64,000 nucleotides of DNA from Methylobacterium platani (GCF_001653715.1 NZ_LWHQ01000064.1:1-64000), one strand, 5' to 3'. Shown: positions 17,426 through 26,681, numbered from the stretch's first letter. The notes: generated by a model from the sequence alone, not told the origin. Made by a program: numbers and translations.

Positions 17426-19177
17426 TCAGGTCGGGGCCAGGTCCCGGCTCGTGCGGTCGAGCTCCTCGCTGTAGCGCCTGAGCGCGTGCTGCTCGGTGAG
17501 CAGGCCGACGACCCGCCGGTCGCGCGGGCCCGCCACCACCGCGAGCGCGTCGGCCTCCGCCCGCTCGAAGACCGCGAGCGCCTCCTTGACGTTCATCTCG
17601 GGCGTCAGCACGGCGTCGCGCAGGTGGAGGACCTCGTCGAGGGTCGCGACCTCCCGCGTCCCGTCGTGCAGCTCCTGGACGTATGCCATGCCGGCATAGA
17701 GGCCGTCGGTCCCCACGATCACGACGCGCTGGGTCGAGCCGAGAGGGAATTCGCGCCGGAAGCCCTTGACCGGCATGTCCGCCCGTACGGTCCGGACGTC
17801 GGAGCGCATCGGCCGCCCGACGGTGAGGCTCCGGATCCAGCCGACGTCGTGGGCGCTGCGGATCGATTCGCCGCGCAGGTGGAAGCGCCAGGTCGCGAAG
17901 GAGTAGCCGAAGGTCCGGCGCACGGTGAGCGAGGCCACGACCGAGGCCGCCAGCACCGCGATGGTGAGCGGCAGGCTGCCGGTCGTCTCGAGGGCGAGGA
18001 ACGCCATGGTGAGCGGACCGCCGAGGATCGCCGTCGCCATCGCGCTCATCCCGACGATGCCGAGCACGACCGCCGGGATCTGGAGCGAGAACAGCGACAT
18101 CCACGCGAAGGCGACGAGCTTGCCCAGCATCGCGCCGAGGAACAGCGAGGCGAAGAACAGCCCGCCGCGAAACCCCGACCCGATCGAGACGGCGGACGCG
18201 ACCGCCTTGAGGCCGATCAGCCCGACCAGGACGGCAGGGGTGTAGAACGCCTCGAAGCCGACATGCAGGGCGCTGTGGCCCGAGGAGAGCACCGCCGGGG
18301 TGACGAGGGCGAGGCCCCCCACCGCGAGCCCGCCGAGGGCCGGCTGCAGCGGGACCGGCACGCGGCTGCGCCGGAACCCGGCCTCGACCAGCGGCACGCC
18401 GCGCATCACCGCGATGGCGACCGCGGCGCAGACGAAGCCCATCGCGACGATCGGCGCGTAGTCCCGCAACGCCAGGGTCCCGGCGAAGCCGACCTGGAAC
18501 GAGGACGGCTCGACCACGAGCCGCATGGCGCCGACCGCGCAGATCGCCGCCGCGACGACGGGTGCCAGCGAGCCGATCGCGTAGGCCCCGATCACCAGCT
18601 CGAAGGCGTAGAAGGCGCCGGTCAGCGGCGCGTCGAAGGCGGCCGCGATGGCGCCCGCCGCGCCCGCGCCGACGATGACGCGCATGTCGCTGCGCCGGAG
18701 CTTGAACGCCCGGCCGAGCTTCGAGGCGATCGCGCCCGCCGCCTGGGTGTAGCCCGCCTCCATCCCGACCGAGGCGCCGCAGCCGTTCGACAGCAGGGTC
18801 TGGGCGACGACGATCAGGCTGTCGCGCACCGAGATCCGGCCGCCGTGGAGCGCGTTGGCCTCGATCGGATCGACGATGCGGCCGGCCCGGCGCCAGCGGG
18901 CGAGGAGCACGCCGAAGCCCCCGAGGAGGAGGCCGCCGGCCGCCGGGACCAGGAGCGCGCGCCACGGCGCGACCGCCTCGGCCCCGCTCAGCGCCTCGCT
19001 CGGCAGGGCGAACAGCAGGATGTGCGCCTCCCGCGCCGCCAGGATCATCGCGGCGACGACGAGCCCGGCGAGGAAGCCGACGCCGGCCGAGAGCAGCACG
19101 ACGAGGATCTCCTCCTGGCGCACCAGGCGGCGCAGGACGAAGGAGGGCCGCCACGCGGCGGCCCGGCGCAGCGGCAT
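17426..19177 (-). CDS. ClC-type anion channel/antiporter with C-terminal CBS pair
   Basis: A 583-residue inner-membrane protein. About eleven hydrophobic segments (residues 25-430) are followed by a cytosolic CBS-domain pair (about 440-575, with VRADMPVKGFR and VLTPEMNVKEALAVFERA). Filter-region motifs are SNGCGASVGMEAGYTQ, which keeps the gating glutamate position but departs from the usual GREGP, and GSGFRGGLFFASLFLGAML. I start at the ATG 19177; the frame runs open to 19954 but that extension is antisense-type shadow over the aminotransferase. It lies 12 bp after the aminotransferase stop and is probably read through from it. Confidence 0.9.
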   Translation of the reverse strand: MPLRRAAAWRPSFVLRRLVRQEEILVVLLSAGVGFLAGLVVAAMILAAREAHILLFALPSEALSGAEAVAPWRALLVPAAGGLLLGGFGVLLARWRRAGRIVDPIEANALHGGRISVRDSLIVVAQTLLSNGCGASVGMEAGYTQAAGAIASKLGRAFKLRRSDMRVIVGAGAAGAIAAAFDAPLTGAFYAFELVIGAYAIGSLAPVVAAAICAVGAMRLVVEPSSFQVGFAGTLALRDYAPIVAMGFVCAAVAIAVMRGVPLVEAGFRRSRVPVPLQPALGGLAVGGLALVTPAVLSSGHSALHVGFEAFYTPAVLVGLIGLKAVASAVSIGSGFRGGLFFASLFLGAMLGKLVAFAWMSLFSLQIPAVVLGIVGMSAMATAILGGPLTMAFLALETTGSLPLTIAVLAASVVASLTVRRTFGYSFATWRFHLRGESIRSAHDVGWIRSLTVGRPMRSDVRTVRADMPVKGFRREFPLGSTQRVVIVGTDGLYAGMAYVQELHDGTREVATLDEVLHLRDAVLTPEMNVKEALAVFERAEADALAVVAGPRDRRVVGLLTEQHALRRYSEELDRTSRDLAPT

Positions 19178-19188
19178 CGGCGGAGTCC

Positions 19189-20103
19189 TCAGCGGTGGGT
19201 ATAGGCCTGGTAGAGCCGGGCGACCTCCGCGGTGACGGGGCCGGGCTTGCCGGCGCCGATGCGGCGACCGTCGATCCGGGTCACCGGGGTGATGCCCCCG
19301 AGCGTGCCGGTGACGAAGGCCTCGTCGGCGGCATAGGTCTCGGCCAGGGTGAAGTCGAGCTCGCGTAACCTGCCGCCGTCCTCGCGCCAGAGCTCCATCA
19401 CCTTGCGGTGGGTGATGCCCTTGAAGTTGCACCGCCCGGTCGAGGTCCACAGCTCGCCCTTGCGGACGATGAAGAAGTTGGTCGAGTTGCAGCTCGCCAC
19501 GAAGCCGGACGGGTCGAGCATCAGCGCTTCGTCGGCGCCGCAGTTGATCGCCTGGATCAGCGCCTGGATGAAGTTCAGGCGGCTGTGCGAGTTGAGCCGC
19601 AGGTCGAACACGTCGGGCGTGCTGCAGCGGATGGTCGAGGTCATCAGGGTGAGGCCGGCGGCCTTGGCCTCGGGCCGCGGCGTCTTGTACTCGGCGATGA
19701 TGACGACGGTCGCCCGGCCGAGCGCGAAGCGCGGATCCTGGTTCGGCGTCCGCTTGCGGCCGCGGGTCACCATCAGGCGGATATGGGCGCCGTCGGTCAT
19801 CCCGTTGCGCGCGAGCGTCGCCCGGATCGCCGCGACCATCTCCTCGCGGGTGAGGCCGATGTCGAGGGCGATCGCGCCGGCGCCCTCGTAGAGGCGGTCC
19901 ATGTGGTCGTCGAGGGCGAGGAGCTTGCCGTCGACGAGCCGCAGGCCCTCCCACACCCCGTCGCCGAGCACGAAGCCGGCATCGAAGACCGAGACCGAGG
20001 CTTGGTCGCGGGGAAAGAACTCGCCGTTGATGGAGACGAGGACGCCCTCGTTGCGGGGGTCGTCGAGGTAGCCCTGCGCGGAGGCGCTGGTGGTCTGGGT
20101 CAC
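19189..20103 (-). CDS. Class IV aminotransferase-like protein without the usual catalytic lysine
   Basis: A 304-residue fold-type IV PLP protein (branched-chain/D-amino-acid aminotransferase superfamily). It has the N-terminal GEFFPRDQASVSVFDAGFVL segment, the DHMDRLYEGAGAI helix and the phosphate-binding GTLGGITPVTRIDG. In the segment where ilvE/dat/pabC proteins carry the PLP lysine (KSLN or KHLN type), this protein reads LNSHSRLNFIQ with Arg175 (CGC) and no lysine nearby. The normal Glu before the second motif is also replaced (VASCNSTNF). The start is a GTG with GAGGA upstream. It is probably co-transcribed with the amino-acid ABC transporter. It could be a lyase-like or regulatory relative. 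Confidence 0.85.
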   Translation of the reverse strand: MTQTTSASAQGYLDDPRNEGVLVSINGEFFPRDQASVSVFDAGFVLGDGVWEGLRLVDGKLLALDDHMDRLYEGAGAIALDIGLTREEMVAAIRATLARNGMTDGAHIRLMVTRGRKRTPNQDPRFALGRATVVIIAEYKTPRPEAKAAGLTLMTSTIRCSTPDVFDLRLNSHSRLNFIQALIQAINCGADEALMLDPSGFVASCNSTNFFIVRKGELWTSTGRCNFKGITHRKVMELWREDGGRLRELDFTLAETYAADEAFVTGTLGGITPVTRIDGRRIGAGKPGPVTAEVARLYQAYTHR

Positions 20104-20122
20104 GATCGGTCCTCGGATGATG

Positions 20123-20917
20123 TCAGAACGCGAATTCGCTGTGGCGGGCGAGGAAGCTCCGCGTGCGCTCCCCGCGCGGGTGCTTCAGGACCTCGTCGGG
20201 GGTGCCGGTCTCGTAGAAGCGGCCGTCGGCCAGGAACACGACCTTGGTGGCGACGTGATAGGCGAAGCCGAGTTCGTGGGTGACGAGGAGCATGGTGCGG
20301 CCCTCCTCGGCGAGGCCGCGGATGACCCGCAGCACCTCGCCGACGAGCTCGGGGTCGAGCGAGGAGGTCGGCTCGTCGAAGAGCAGGATCTCGGGATCCA
20401 TCGCCAGCGCCCGGGCGATCGCCACGCGCTGCTGCTGGCCGCCCGAGAGCCGGCTCGGATAGGCGTCGCGCTTCTCGGCGAGGCCGACCTTGGCGAGCTC
20501 GGCCTCGGCCCGCGCGCGGGCCTCGCGCCGGGGCGTGCCCTTCACGGTGACGAGGGCCTCCATGACGTTCTCGACCGCCGTCATGTGCGGGAAGAGGTTG
20601 AACTGCTGGAACACCATGCCGACGCGGCGGCGGACCCGGCACAGCTCGCCCTCGGGATAGGCGACCGTCCCGTCCCGCCCCGTCCGGCCGAGGGCGCGGC
20701 CGTCGAGGGCGATGCGGCCGCGCGTCGGCACCTCCATGAAGTTCAGGCAGCGCAGCAGCGTGCTCTTGCCCGAGCCCGAGCCGCCGATGATCGCCACGCG
20801 CTCGCCCGGCATGACGGCGAGGTCGATGCCGCGCAGGACCTCGTGCGGCCCGAACGACTTGTGCAGGTCCTGGACGTCGAGAAGGGCGCCGCGGGTCTCG
20901 GGAAGCGGGTTCGTCAT
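20123..20917 (-). CDS. Polar amino-acid ABC transporter ATP-binding protein
   Basis: A 264-residue GlnQ/HisP-class ATPase. Walker A is GGSGSGKSTLLRC, the signature LSGGQQQRVAIARAL, Walker B ILLFDEPTSSLD, and the switch histidine lies in LLVTHELGFAYHV. It powers the two permeases encoded immediately upstream. All four transport genes share one minus-strand transcript with short gaps (17, 11 and 22 nt) and lead into the class IV aminotransferase. Confidence 0.95.
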   Translation of the reverse strand: MTNPLPETRGALLDVQDLHKSFGPHEVLRGIDLAVMPGERVAIIGGSGSGKSTLLRCLNFMEVPTRGRIALDGRALGRTGRDGTVAYPEGELCRVRRRVGMVFQQFNLFPHMTAVENVMEALVTVKGTPRREARARAEAELAKVGLAEKRDAYPSRLSGGQQQRVAIARALAMDPEILLFDEPTSSLDPELVGEVLRVIRGLAEEGRTMLLVTHELGFAYHVATKVVFLADGRFYETGTPDEVLKHPRGERTRSFLARHSEFAF

Positions 20918-20933
20918 CGCGGGGGGAGACCCT

Positions 20934-21599
20934 TCAGCTGCGGGCGGCCAGCCGCCGCTCGAGGCGGGCGGAGAGGAAGCTGCCGGGATAGATCAGGACG
21001 AAGTAGACGATCGCGACCGTGGTCAGGATCTCGAGCGGCCGGTAATAGGTCGAGCTCAGGAGCCGGCCCTGGTACATCAATTCGTGCACCGAGAGCACGG
21101 AGGCGAGCGAGGTGACCTTCGCCAGCTCGATGCCGCGATTGGTGAAGGCCGGCAGCATGCGGCGCACGACCTGGGGCAGGATGATGCGCCGCATCGCCTG
21201 GTGCCGGCTCATGCCGAGCGCCTTGGCGCCCTCGAACTGGCCCTTCGGCACCGACTGGATCCCGCCCCGGACGATCTCGGCGCAATAGGCCGAGGTGTTG
21301 AGCGTGAGCGCGAGCAGGGCCGCGGTGAACGGCGACAGCTGGACGCCGACGAGGATCGGAAAGGCGTAGAAGAACCAGATCAGCTGGATCAGGACCGGGG
21401 TGTCGCGGAACAGCTCGACATAGAGGAGCGCCGGACGGGCGAGCCAGCGCGACCCCGCCAGGCGCGCGAGGCCGAGGCCCAGGCCGAGCGCGAGCCCGAG
21501 CGCCATTGAGGGCAGCCACAGCTCCACCGTGACGAGGAGGCCGCGCAGCAGCACCGGATAGTTCTGCGCCAGCAGGCTGAAGTCCCACTCGTACTCCAT
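20934..21599 (-). CDS. Polar amino-acid ABC transporter permease
   Basis: A 221-residue HisM/GlnP-family inner-membrane protein. It opens MEYEWDFSLLAQNYPVLLRG and has the EAA loop typical of this family (GAKALGMSRHQAMRRIILPQ), about five membrane helices. It pairs with the next permease to form a heterodimeric channel. The two are similar in length and layout, a common paralogous pair. Confidence 0.93.
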   Translation of the reverse strand: MEYEWDFSLLAQNYPVLLRGLLVTVELWLPSMALGLALGLGLGLARLAGSRWLARPALLYVELFRDTPVLIQLIWFFYAFPILVGVQLSPFTAALLALTLNTSAYCAEIVRGGIQSVPKGQFEGAKALGMSRHQAMRRIILPQVVRRMLPAFTNRGIELAKVTSLASVLSVHELMYQGRLLSSTYYRPLEILTTVAIVYFVLIYPGSFLSARLERRLAARS

Positions 21600-21609
21600 G
21601 GCGGGTCCC

Positions 21610-22275
21610 TCAGCGGTAGGCGGTCAGGCGCTGCTCGGCGAGGCGCGCGAGCGCGCTCGCCGAGGCCAGCAGCACGAGGTAGAGCAGGGCGACCACCGTG
21701 TAGACTTCGAGCGGCCGGAAGGTCTGGCTGTTGACCTGCATCGCCTGGTAGAGGAGCTCGCCGTAGGCGAGGGTCGAGGCGAGCGCCGTGGTCTTCGTCA
21801 GCTCGAACGAGCGCTCGACGAAGGGCGGCACCATCCGGCCGACCGCCTGGGGCAGGATGATCCGGCGCATCAGCTGGCCCCGGCTCATGCCGAGCGCCCG
21901 GGCGCCCTCCCACTGCCCTCTCTCGATCGACAGGATGCCGCCGCGGAACACCTCGGCGTAGAACGCACCGGACTGGGTCGAGAGCGCCAGGATCGCGGCC
22001 GCGAGCGGATCGAGGCTGATGTCGGCCAGCACCGGCAGCGCGTAGAAGAACCAGAAGAAGTGCACGATCGGCGGCGTGTTGCGGTAGAACTCGATGAAGG
22101 CGGTCGCCGGCCCCCGCACCAGCCGCGACGGCGACAGCCGCATCAGCGCGAGCACGAGGCCGAGGGCGACGCCGAGCACGATCGACACCGCGGCGATCTT
22201 GACCGTGTTGACGAGCCCGAGCGCCAGCATGTCGAGGTGGCGCAGGACGGGCATGAAGTCCCAGGAATAGGTCAC
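21610..22275 (-). CDS. Polar amino-acid ABC transporter permease
   Basis: A 221-residue HisQ/GlnP-family permease, the partner of the 20934 gene. It opens MTYSWDFMPVLRHLDMLALG, has the loop GARALGMSRGQLMRRIILPQ and a similar helix pattern. The gene begins 22 nt after the binding protein stop, so translation of the whole transporter is likely coupled. Confidence 0.93.
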   Translation of the reverse strand: MTYSWDFMPVLRHLDMLALGLVNTVKIAAVSIVLGVALGLVLALMRLSPSRLVRGPATAFIEFYRNTPPIVHFFWFFYALPVLADISLDPLAAAILALSTQSGAFYAEVFRGGILSIERGQWEGARALGMSRGQLMRRIILPQAVGRMVPPFVERSFELTKTTALASTLAYGELLYQAMQVNSQTFRPLEVYTVVALLYLVLLASASALARLAEQRLTAYR

Positions 22276-22297
22276 GGCCGCCTCCCGCCGCGGGCCG

Positions 22298-23131
22298 TCA
22301 GGCCCACTTCTCGCGCGCGAGGCCCGGCACGGTCGCCGGGTCGATGCCGCGGGTCTTGAGGTAGGCCGCGAAGTATTCCTGGGGTTTTCCGGCGGCGTAG
22401 AGGGCGGCGAAGCGCTCGCTCAGCCAGTCCTTGAAGGCGGGGTCCGCGGCCCGGCGGATGCCGGCGCTGGTGGCCACGGGGGTGACCGGCTTCAGGAGCA
22501 CCACCTTGCCGAGCTTGAGCCGGGCATACTGGACCACCAGGGCCGGGTGGAACTGCGCCACGGCGTCGACGCGCTTGGCCGCGAAGGCCGCCACCGCCTC
22601 GTCGTTGTTCGAGAAGCGGCTGATGCTGGCGTTCTTCAGGGTCTCGGTCACCGTGCGGTCGACCGAGGTGCCGAGCGTCACGCCGATGCGGGTGCCGGAC
22701 TTGTCGAGGTCGCTCCAGGCGGTCGCCGTCTGGTCGGGCCGCACCAGGGCGCCGGCGGCGTAGTAGAAGAGCGGGCTGTCGGGGAAGTCGATCGCCTTGC
22801 GGCGCTCCTCGGTCGGGTCGAGCACGAACATCACGTCGATCTGGTCGGCCTGGATCGCCGCGACGCAGTTCGCCCAGCTCGTCTCCACCGGCACCATCGC
22901 GACGCCGAGGTCGCTCGCGAGCTGCCGGCCGAGATCGACGCCGACGCCGCTCCAGGTCCCGGCCATCGGATCCTTGAAGAACCACGGCTCGGCCGAGGTG
23001 ACGCCGATGCGCAAGCGGCCGCTCTGCCGGATGCGGTCGAGCGAGGCCGTGCCCTGCGCCGCGGCGGGGCGCAGGCCGGCGGCGGCCGCCGCGGCGAGGG
23101 CGAGGGCGAGGACGTCGCGGCGACGGGTCAT
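22298..23131 (-). CDS. Polar amino-acid ABC transporter substrate-binding protein
   Basis: A 277-residue SBP_bac_3-type receptor. The signal peptide has MTRRRDVLALALAAAAAAGL and a cleavage near PAAAQG. The mature protein opens LDRIRQSGRLRIGVTSAEPW and carries DLGRQLASDLGVAMVPVET and AIQADQIDVMFVLDPTEER, typical of arginine/glutamine-class receptors. The specific amino acid is not clear. It is the first transport gene after the GntR regulator. Confidence 0.93.
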   Translation of the reverse strand: MTRRRDVLALALAAAAAAGLRPAAAQGTASLDRIRQSGRLRIGVTSAEPWFFKDPMAGTWSGVGVDLGRQLASDLGVAMVPVETSWANCVAAIQADQIDVMFVLDPTEERRKAIDFPDSPLFYYAAGALVRPDQTATAWSDLDKSGTRIGVTLGTSVDRTVTETLKNASISRFSNNDEAVAAFAAKRVDAVAQFHPALVVQYARLKLGKVVLLKPVTPVATSAGIRRAADPAFKDWLSERFAALYAAGKPQEYFAAYLKTRGIDPATVPGLAREKWA

Positions 23132-23192
23132 GGGTGCTCTCCTGGTGTCGATCGGGGTTCGGCGCGGCGGGTCTCGGACATCCCGGGCGCGC

Positions 23193-23966
23193 TCACGCCC
23201 GCCTCGCGGGCCGGCGCTCGCGCCCGTCGAGGAAGGCCTTGGTCTGCTCGGCGCCCCGGCGCATGTGGCTGTCGATCTCGCGGCGCATCGCCTCGAGGTC
23301 GCCGCCGAGGGCGAGGCGGAGATAGGCGTCGTGCCCGTCGCGGCGGGGGCCGCGCAAGCCGTGGGCGCGGTGATGCGCGGCCCAGTAGAGCTGCAGCCGG
23401 CCGCGCAGGCCGGCCCAGATGTGCAGCAGGAAGGAATGCCCGGTCGCCTCGTAGACCGCGCCGTGGAAGCTCAGCTCGGCCAGGATGCTGGCCTTGTCGT
23501 CGCCCGCATCGATCGTCGCCGTCAGGGCGTCGTGGCGGCGCTGCAGCTCGCCGCGGAACGCCGCGTCGCGCCGGTCCCAGACCTGCTCGAAGGCGAAGGT
23601 CTCCAGGTTGCGGCGGATCGAGTAGATCTCGTCGACGTCGCCGACCGAGATGTCGATGACGTAGGTTCCCGTATAGGGGACGGTCTTGAGGATGCCTTCC
23701 TCGATCAGCTGCCGGATCGCCTCGCGCAGCGGGCCGCGGCTGACGCCGAACTGCTCGGCGAGCGCGGTCTCGACGAGCTGCGAGCCGGGCTCGATGTCGC
23801 CGCCGAGGATCGCGTCCCGGAGACTGTCGGCGATGCGGCTGCGGAAGGTGTGCTTGGCCACGCGGGCCAAGCCGCTCGTCGCCGGGCCGCTGGTCGCCGA
23901 GCCGCTCGTCGCCGGGCTTTCCGTCCCCGGGCCGTCCGTCCGGGTCTTCGCGCGCCTGTCGGTCAT
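23193..23966 (-). CDS. GntR-family regulator, FCD (FadR/VanR) subfamily
   Basis: A 257-residue regulator with an N-terminal wHTH (residues about 35-105: LRDAILGGDIEPGSQLVETAL, EQFGVSRGPLREAIRQLIEEG) and an all-helical FCD ligand domain whose metal-binding histidines probably include SFHGAVYEATGH. The first 30 residues are a low-complexity SATSG/PATSG repeat. It lies upstream of the amino-acid ABC genes on the same strand and divergent from the enoyl-CoA hydratase. A perfect palindrome at 23980-24005 next to its start is a likely operator. Confidence 0.93.
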   Translation of the reverse strand: MTDRRAKTRTDGPGTESPATSGSATSGPATSGLARVAKHTFRSRIADSLRDAILGGDIEPGSQLVETALAEQFGVSRGPLREAIRQLIEEGILKTVPYTGTYVIDISVGDVDEIYSIRRNLETFAFEQVWDRRDAAFRGELQRRHDALTATIDAGDDKASILAELSFHGAVYEATGHSFLLHIWAGLRGRLQLYWAAHHRAHGLRGPRRDGHDAYLRLALGGDLEAMRREIDSHMRRGAEQTKAFLDGRERRPARRA

Positions 23967-23979
23967 CCGGCCCCCATCC

Positions 23980-24005
23980 GTCGTCGATTGTCAACAATCG
24001 ACGAC
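23980..24005. promoter_or_regulatory. Perfect palindrome, candidate GntR/FCD operator
   Basis: Two 12-bp arms, GTCGTCGATTGT and ACAATCGACGAC, are perfect reverse complements around a CA centre. It lies 13 bp upstream of the GntR start in the divergent promoter region. The TTGT..ACAA centre resembles FCD-subfamily operators. It would suit control of both the GntR/ABC side and the enoyl-CoA hydratase. A second inverted repeat (GATCGTCGAG 24030-24039, CTCGACGATC 24057-24066) is in the same gap. Confidence 0.7.
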
Positions 24006-24142
24006 GTTGCGCAAGAGGGGAACGTGCACGATCGTCGAGTGCGCGGTCGCGCGCCCCTCGACGATCCCGGTCCCGGCCTACCTGTCGGGGCACGAGGTGC
24101 GGCCTGATCCCGGGATCCGCACCGCCCGCAGGGAGGCCCACC

Positions 24143-24937
24143 ATGCTCACGCGCTACGAGACGATCGCCCAGGCGCAGCCCGCCGAGGCCGTCCTCCTGG
24201 TCACGCTCGACCGTCCCGCCGCCGCCAACGCCCTGAACACCCGGATGGGCCTCGACCTGCTCGACCTGTTCACCGGCCTCGTCGCGCAGCCGGATCGCTG
24301 CCGCGCGGTCGTCCTCACGGGCGCGGGCCCGAAGGCGTTCTGCGCCGGCGGCGACCTCAAGGAGCGTCACGGCATGACCGACGCGGCCTGGCAGGCGCAG
24401 CACCTGATCTTCGAGCGGATGGTGCGGGCGCTGATCGAGTGCCCGGTGCCGGTCGTGGCCGCCGTGAACGGCGCGGCCTATGGCGGGGGATGCGAGATCG
24501 CGCTCGCCTGCGACTTCATCTACGCGGTGCCCGGCGCACGGTTCGCGCTGACCGAGGTGACGCTCGGCATCATGCCGGGTGCCGGCGGGACGCAGACCCT
24601 GCCCCGCGCGGTCGGCGAGCGCCGCGCCAAGGAGCTGCTCCTGACCGGCCGGCCGTTCTCGGCCGGGGAGGCGGCCGCCTGGGGGATGGTCAACCGCCTG
24701 TGCGAGCCCGATGCCCTCGTCGCCGACGCGGTCGCCACCGCCGCCGCCATCGCGGCGAACGCCCCGATCGCGGTCGCCCAGGCCAAGCGCGCGCTGCATC
24801 ACGGGCTGGGGATGAGCCTCGCCGACGGCATGCTGTTCGAGGTCGAGGCGTACAACCGCATGGTCCCGACCGAGGATCGTCGCGAAGGGGTCCGGGCCTT
24901 CAACGAGAAACGCCGGCCCGTCTTCGTCGGACGGTGA
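24143..24937 (+). CDS. Enoyl-CoA hydratase/isomerase family protein
   Basis: A 264-residue crotonase-fold enzyme. It shows DRPAAANALNTRMGLDLLD, an oxyanion-hole segment GAGPKAFCAGGDLKERHGMT, and AAVNGAAYGGGCEIALACDF. The catalytic-acid region EVTLGIMPGAGGTQTLPRAVG carries the usual glutamate. GGGAGG lies 7 nt ahead of the ATG at 24143. It is divergent from the GntR gene, with which it shares the operator palindrome. Confidence 0.92.
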   Translation: MLTRYETIAQAQPAEAVLLVTLDRPAAANALNTRMGLDLLDLFTGLVAQPDRCRAVVLTGAGPKAFCAGGDLKERHGMTDAAWQAQHLIFERMVRALIECPVPVVAAVNGAAYGGGCEIALACDFIYAVPGARFALTEVTLGIMPGAGGTQTLPRAVGERRAKELLLTGRPFSAGEAAAWGMVNRLCEPDALVADAVATAAAIAANAPIAVAQAKRALHHGLGMSLADGMLFEVEAYNRMVPTEDRREGVRAFNEKRRPVFVGR

Positions 24938-24962
24938 GGCGTCGCCTTGGTCGAACCACGAC

Positions 24963-26681
24963 CTAACCGTAGGACGCCGCCCCGTCCCGCCGGATCAGGT
25001 CGGCGACGCGCTCGGCCATCATCACGGTCGGGATGTTGGTGTTGGCCCGCGGGATCGTCGGCATCAGGGAGGCGTCGCAGACGCTCAAGGCCTCGACGCC
25101 GCGCACCCGGGCGAGCCCGTCGCAGACGCTCATCGGGTCGTCGGCCGCGCCCATGCGGCAGGTGCCCGACGGATGCCAGGTGCCGCCGACCTCCGCCGAC
25201 ACGAAGGCGGCGAGCGCCCGCTCGTCGGCGAGCAGGCGGTCGAGGGTGACGCCTTGCGTGACGAGGCCGTGGATCAGCGCCGCCCGGGCCGGGCCGGCGA
25301 GGTCGAGGAGGCCCGACAGGATCCCGCGCTGCGCCGCCGGCCAGGGTTTGGGCGCCGCCGCCCGGGCGACCCGGGGCGAATAGCTCGCCGGGAAGACCGG
25401 GCCGCGCACGGCCGCGAGGGCCGGATCGCGCAGGGCCCGGGCGCCGCGGCGGACCGCATCCATCAGCCGGGCGTGGTCGCGGGGGTCGGACAGCATGCGG
25501 AAATCGACCTGCGGCTCGCTCCGCGGATCGGGCGAGGCCAGGACCACCTCGCCGCGCGAATACGACGTGTTGACCCAGAAGAAGATCCCGCCGATCCGCT
25601 CGCCGACGCTGTGCCAGCCCGTCCGCGACAGGATCGCGCCGTGCATGTCGCCCGGCGGCGTGCCGGGCAGGCCCGAGGAGTAGCGCAGGATCGCCTGCTC
25701 GTGGTGCTCGCCCCGGTCGCGGACCCGGCCGGCGCGGGTGAGGTAGGCTGAGACCGCGATCGAGGGATGCTCCATCAGGTTGCGGCCGACGCCCGGCCGG
25801 TCGGCGATCACCGGCACGCCGTGCCGGCCCAGGGCCGCCCCGGGGCCGACGCCGCTGCGCATGAGGAGGGCCGGGCTGTGGATCGCGCCCGCCGCCACCA
25901 CGACGCGGTCGGCCGGGATCGTCTCCGACGGACCGCCGGCGAGCGGCGCGACCGCGGCGCCGACCGCCCGCCGGCCCTCGAACAGCACGCGCTCGGCCAG
26001 GAGGCCGGTGCGCACCACGAGGTTCGCCCGCGCCCGCACCGCCGGGGTGAGGTAGGCCACCGAGACCGGCACCCGCTCGCCCTCGTCCGAGATCGCGGTC
26101 GTGCCGGCATAGACCCCGTCGCGCCAGGGGCCGTTCTGGTCGGCCCCGGCCGGGTACCCTTGGGCGACGAGCGCCCGCATCGTGGCGGCGACGAAGGGCG
26201 AGAGCCGGTCCGGCGCGGCGCGGCGGATCGGCAGCGGGCCGTCGCGGCCGTGCAGCGGCCCGTCGTGATCGCGGTCGGATTCGAGCTTGCGGAAGTAGGG
26301 CAGGCAGGCCTCCCACGACCAGCCCTCGGCGCCGAGCGCGCCCCATGCGTCGTAATCGCCGGGCGCGCCGCGATTGGCCATCATGGCGTTGATCGCCGAG
26401 CCGCCGCCGAGGCGGCGCGCCTGCTCGTAAGCCCGCGGCGCCGGCGCCTCCGGGCGGTTGCCGGCCGGCGCCCCCATCCGGGCGGTCAGCGCCGGCCAGA
26501 TGTTGCGCGGGTCGAGATAGGCCCGGCCGGGATAGCGGCTGCGGATCTCCGGCGGCATCGCGGCCGCGGTCAGGTCGTCGCCCGCCTCGACCAGGGTGAC
26601 GCGGAACGACGGCTCCTCCGAGAGCCGCGCGGCGAGCACGCAGCCGGCCGAGCCGCCGCCGAGGATCAGGATCCTGGTCAC
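24963..26681 (-). CDS. GMC-family FAD oxidoreductase (choline-dehydrogenase-like)
   Basis: A 572-residue flavoenzyme. The N-terminal ADP-binding motif ILGGGSAGCVLAARLSE, the PROSITE-type GMC segment around RRLGGGSAINAMMANRG, and the C-terminal HPSGTCRMG with its active-site histidine are all present. It oxidises an alcohol at the expense of a quinone or oxygen. The start overlaps the upstream permease stop (ATGA at 26678-26681). It is the last gene of the long PotABCD-like minus-strand cluster and probably handles the imported compound. Confidence 0.93.
   Translation of the reverse strand: MTRILILGGGSAGCVLAARLSEEPSFRVTLVEAGDDLTAAAMPPEIRSRYPGRAYLDPRNIWPALTARMGAPAGNRPEAPAPRAYEQARRLGGGSAINAMMANRGAPGDYDAWGALGAEGWSWEACLPYFRKLESDRDHDGPLHGRDGPLPIRRAAPDRLSPFVAATMRALVAQGYPAGADQNGPWRDGVYAGTTAISDEGERVPVSVAYLTPAVRARANLVVRTGLLAERVLFEGRRAVGAAVAPLAGGPSETIPADRVVVAAGAIHSPALLMRSGVGPGAALGRHGVPVIADRPGVGRNLMEHPSIAVSAYLTRAGRVRDRGEHHEQAILRYSSGLPGTPPGDMHGAILSRTGWHSVGERIGGIFFWVNTSYSRGEVVLASPDPRSEPQVDFRMLSDPRDHARLMDAVRRGARALRDPALAAVRGPVFPASYSPRVARAAAPKPWPAAQRGILSGLLDLAGPARAALIHGLVTQGVTLDRLLADERALAAFVSAEVGGTWHPSGTCRMGAADDPMSVCDGLARVRGVEALSVCDASLMPTIPRANTNIPTVMMAERVADLIRRDGAASYG

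Noticed and set aside
19177..19954. Longer N-terminus for the ClC gene
   Set aside because: The extended reading overlaps the aminotransferase gene in antiphase and has no membrane or domain character.
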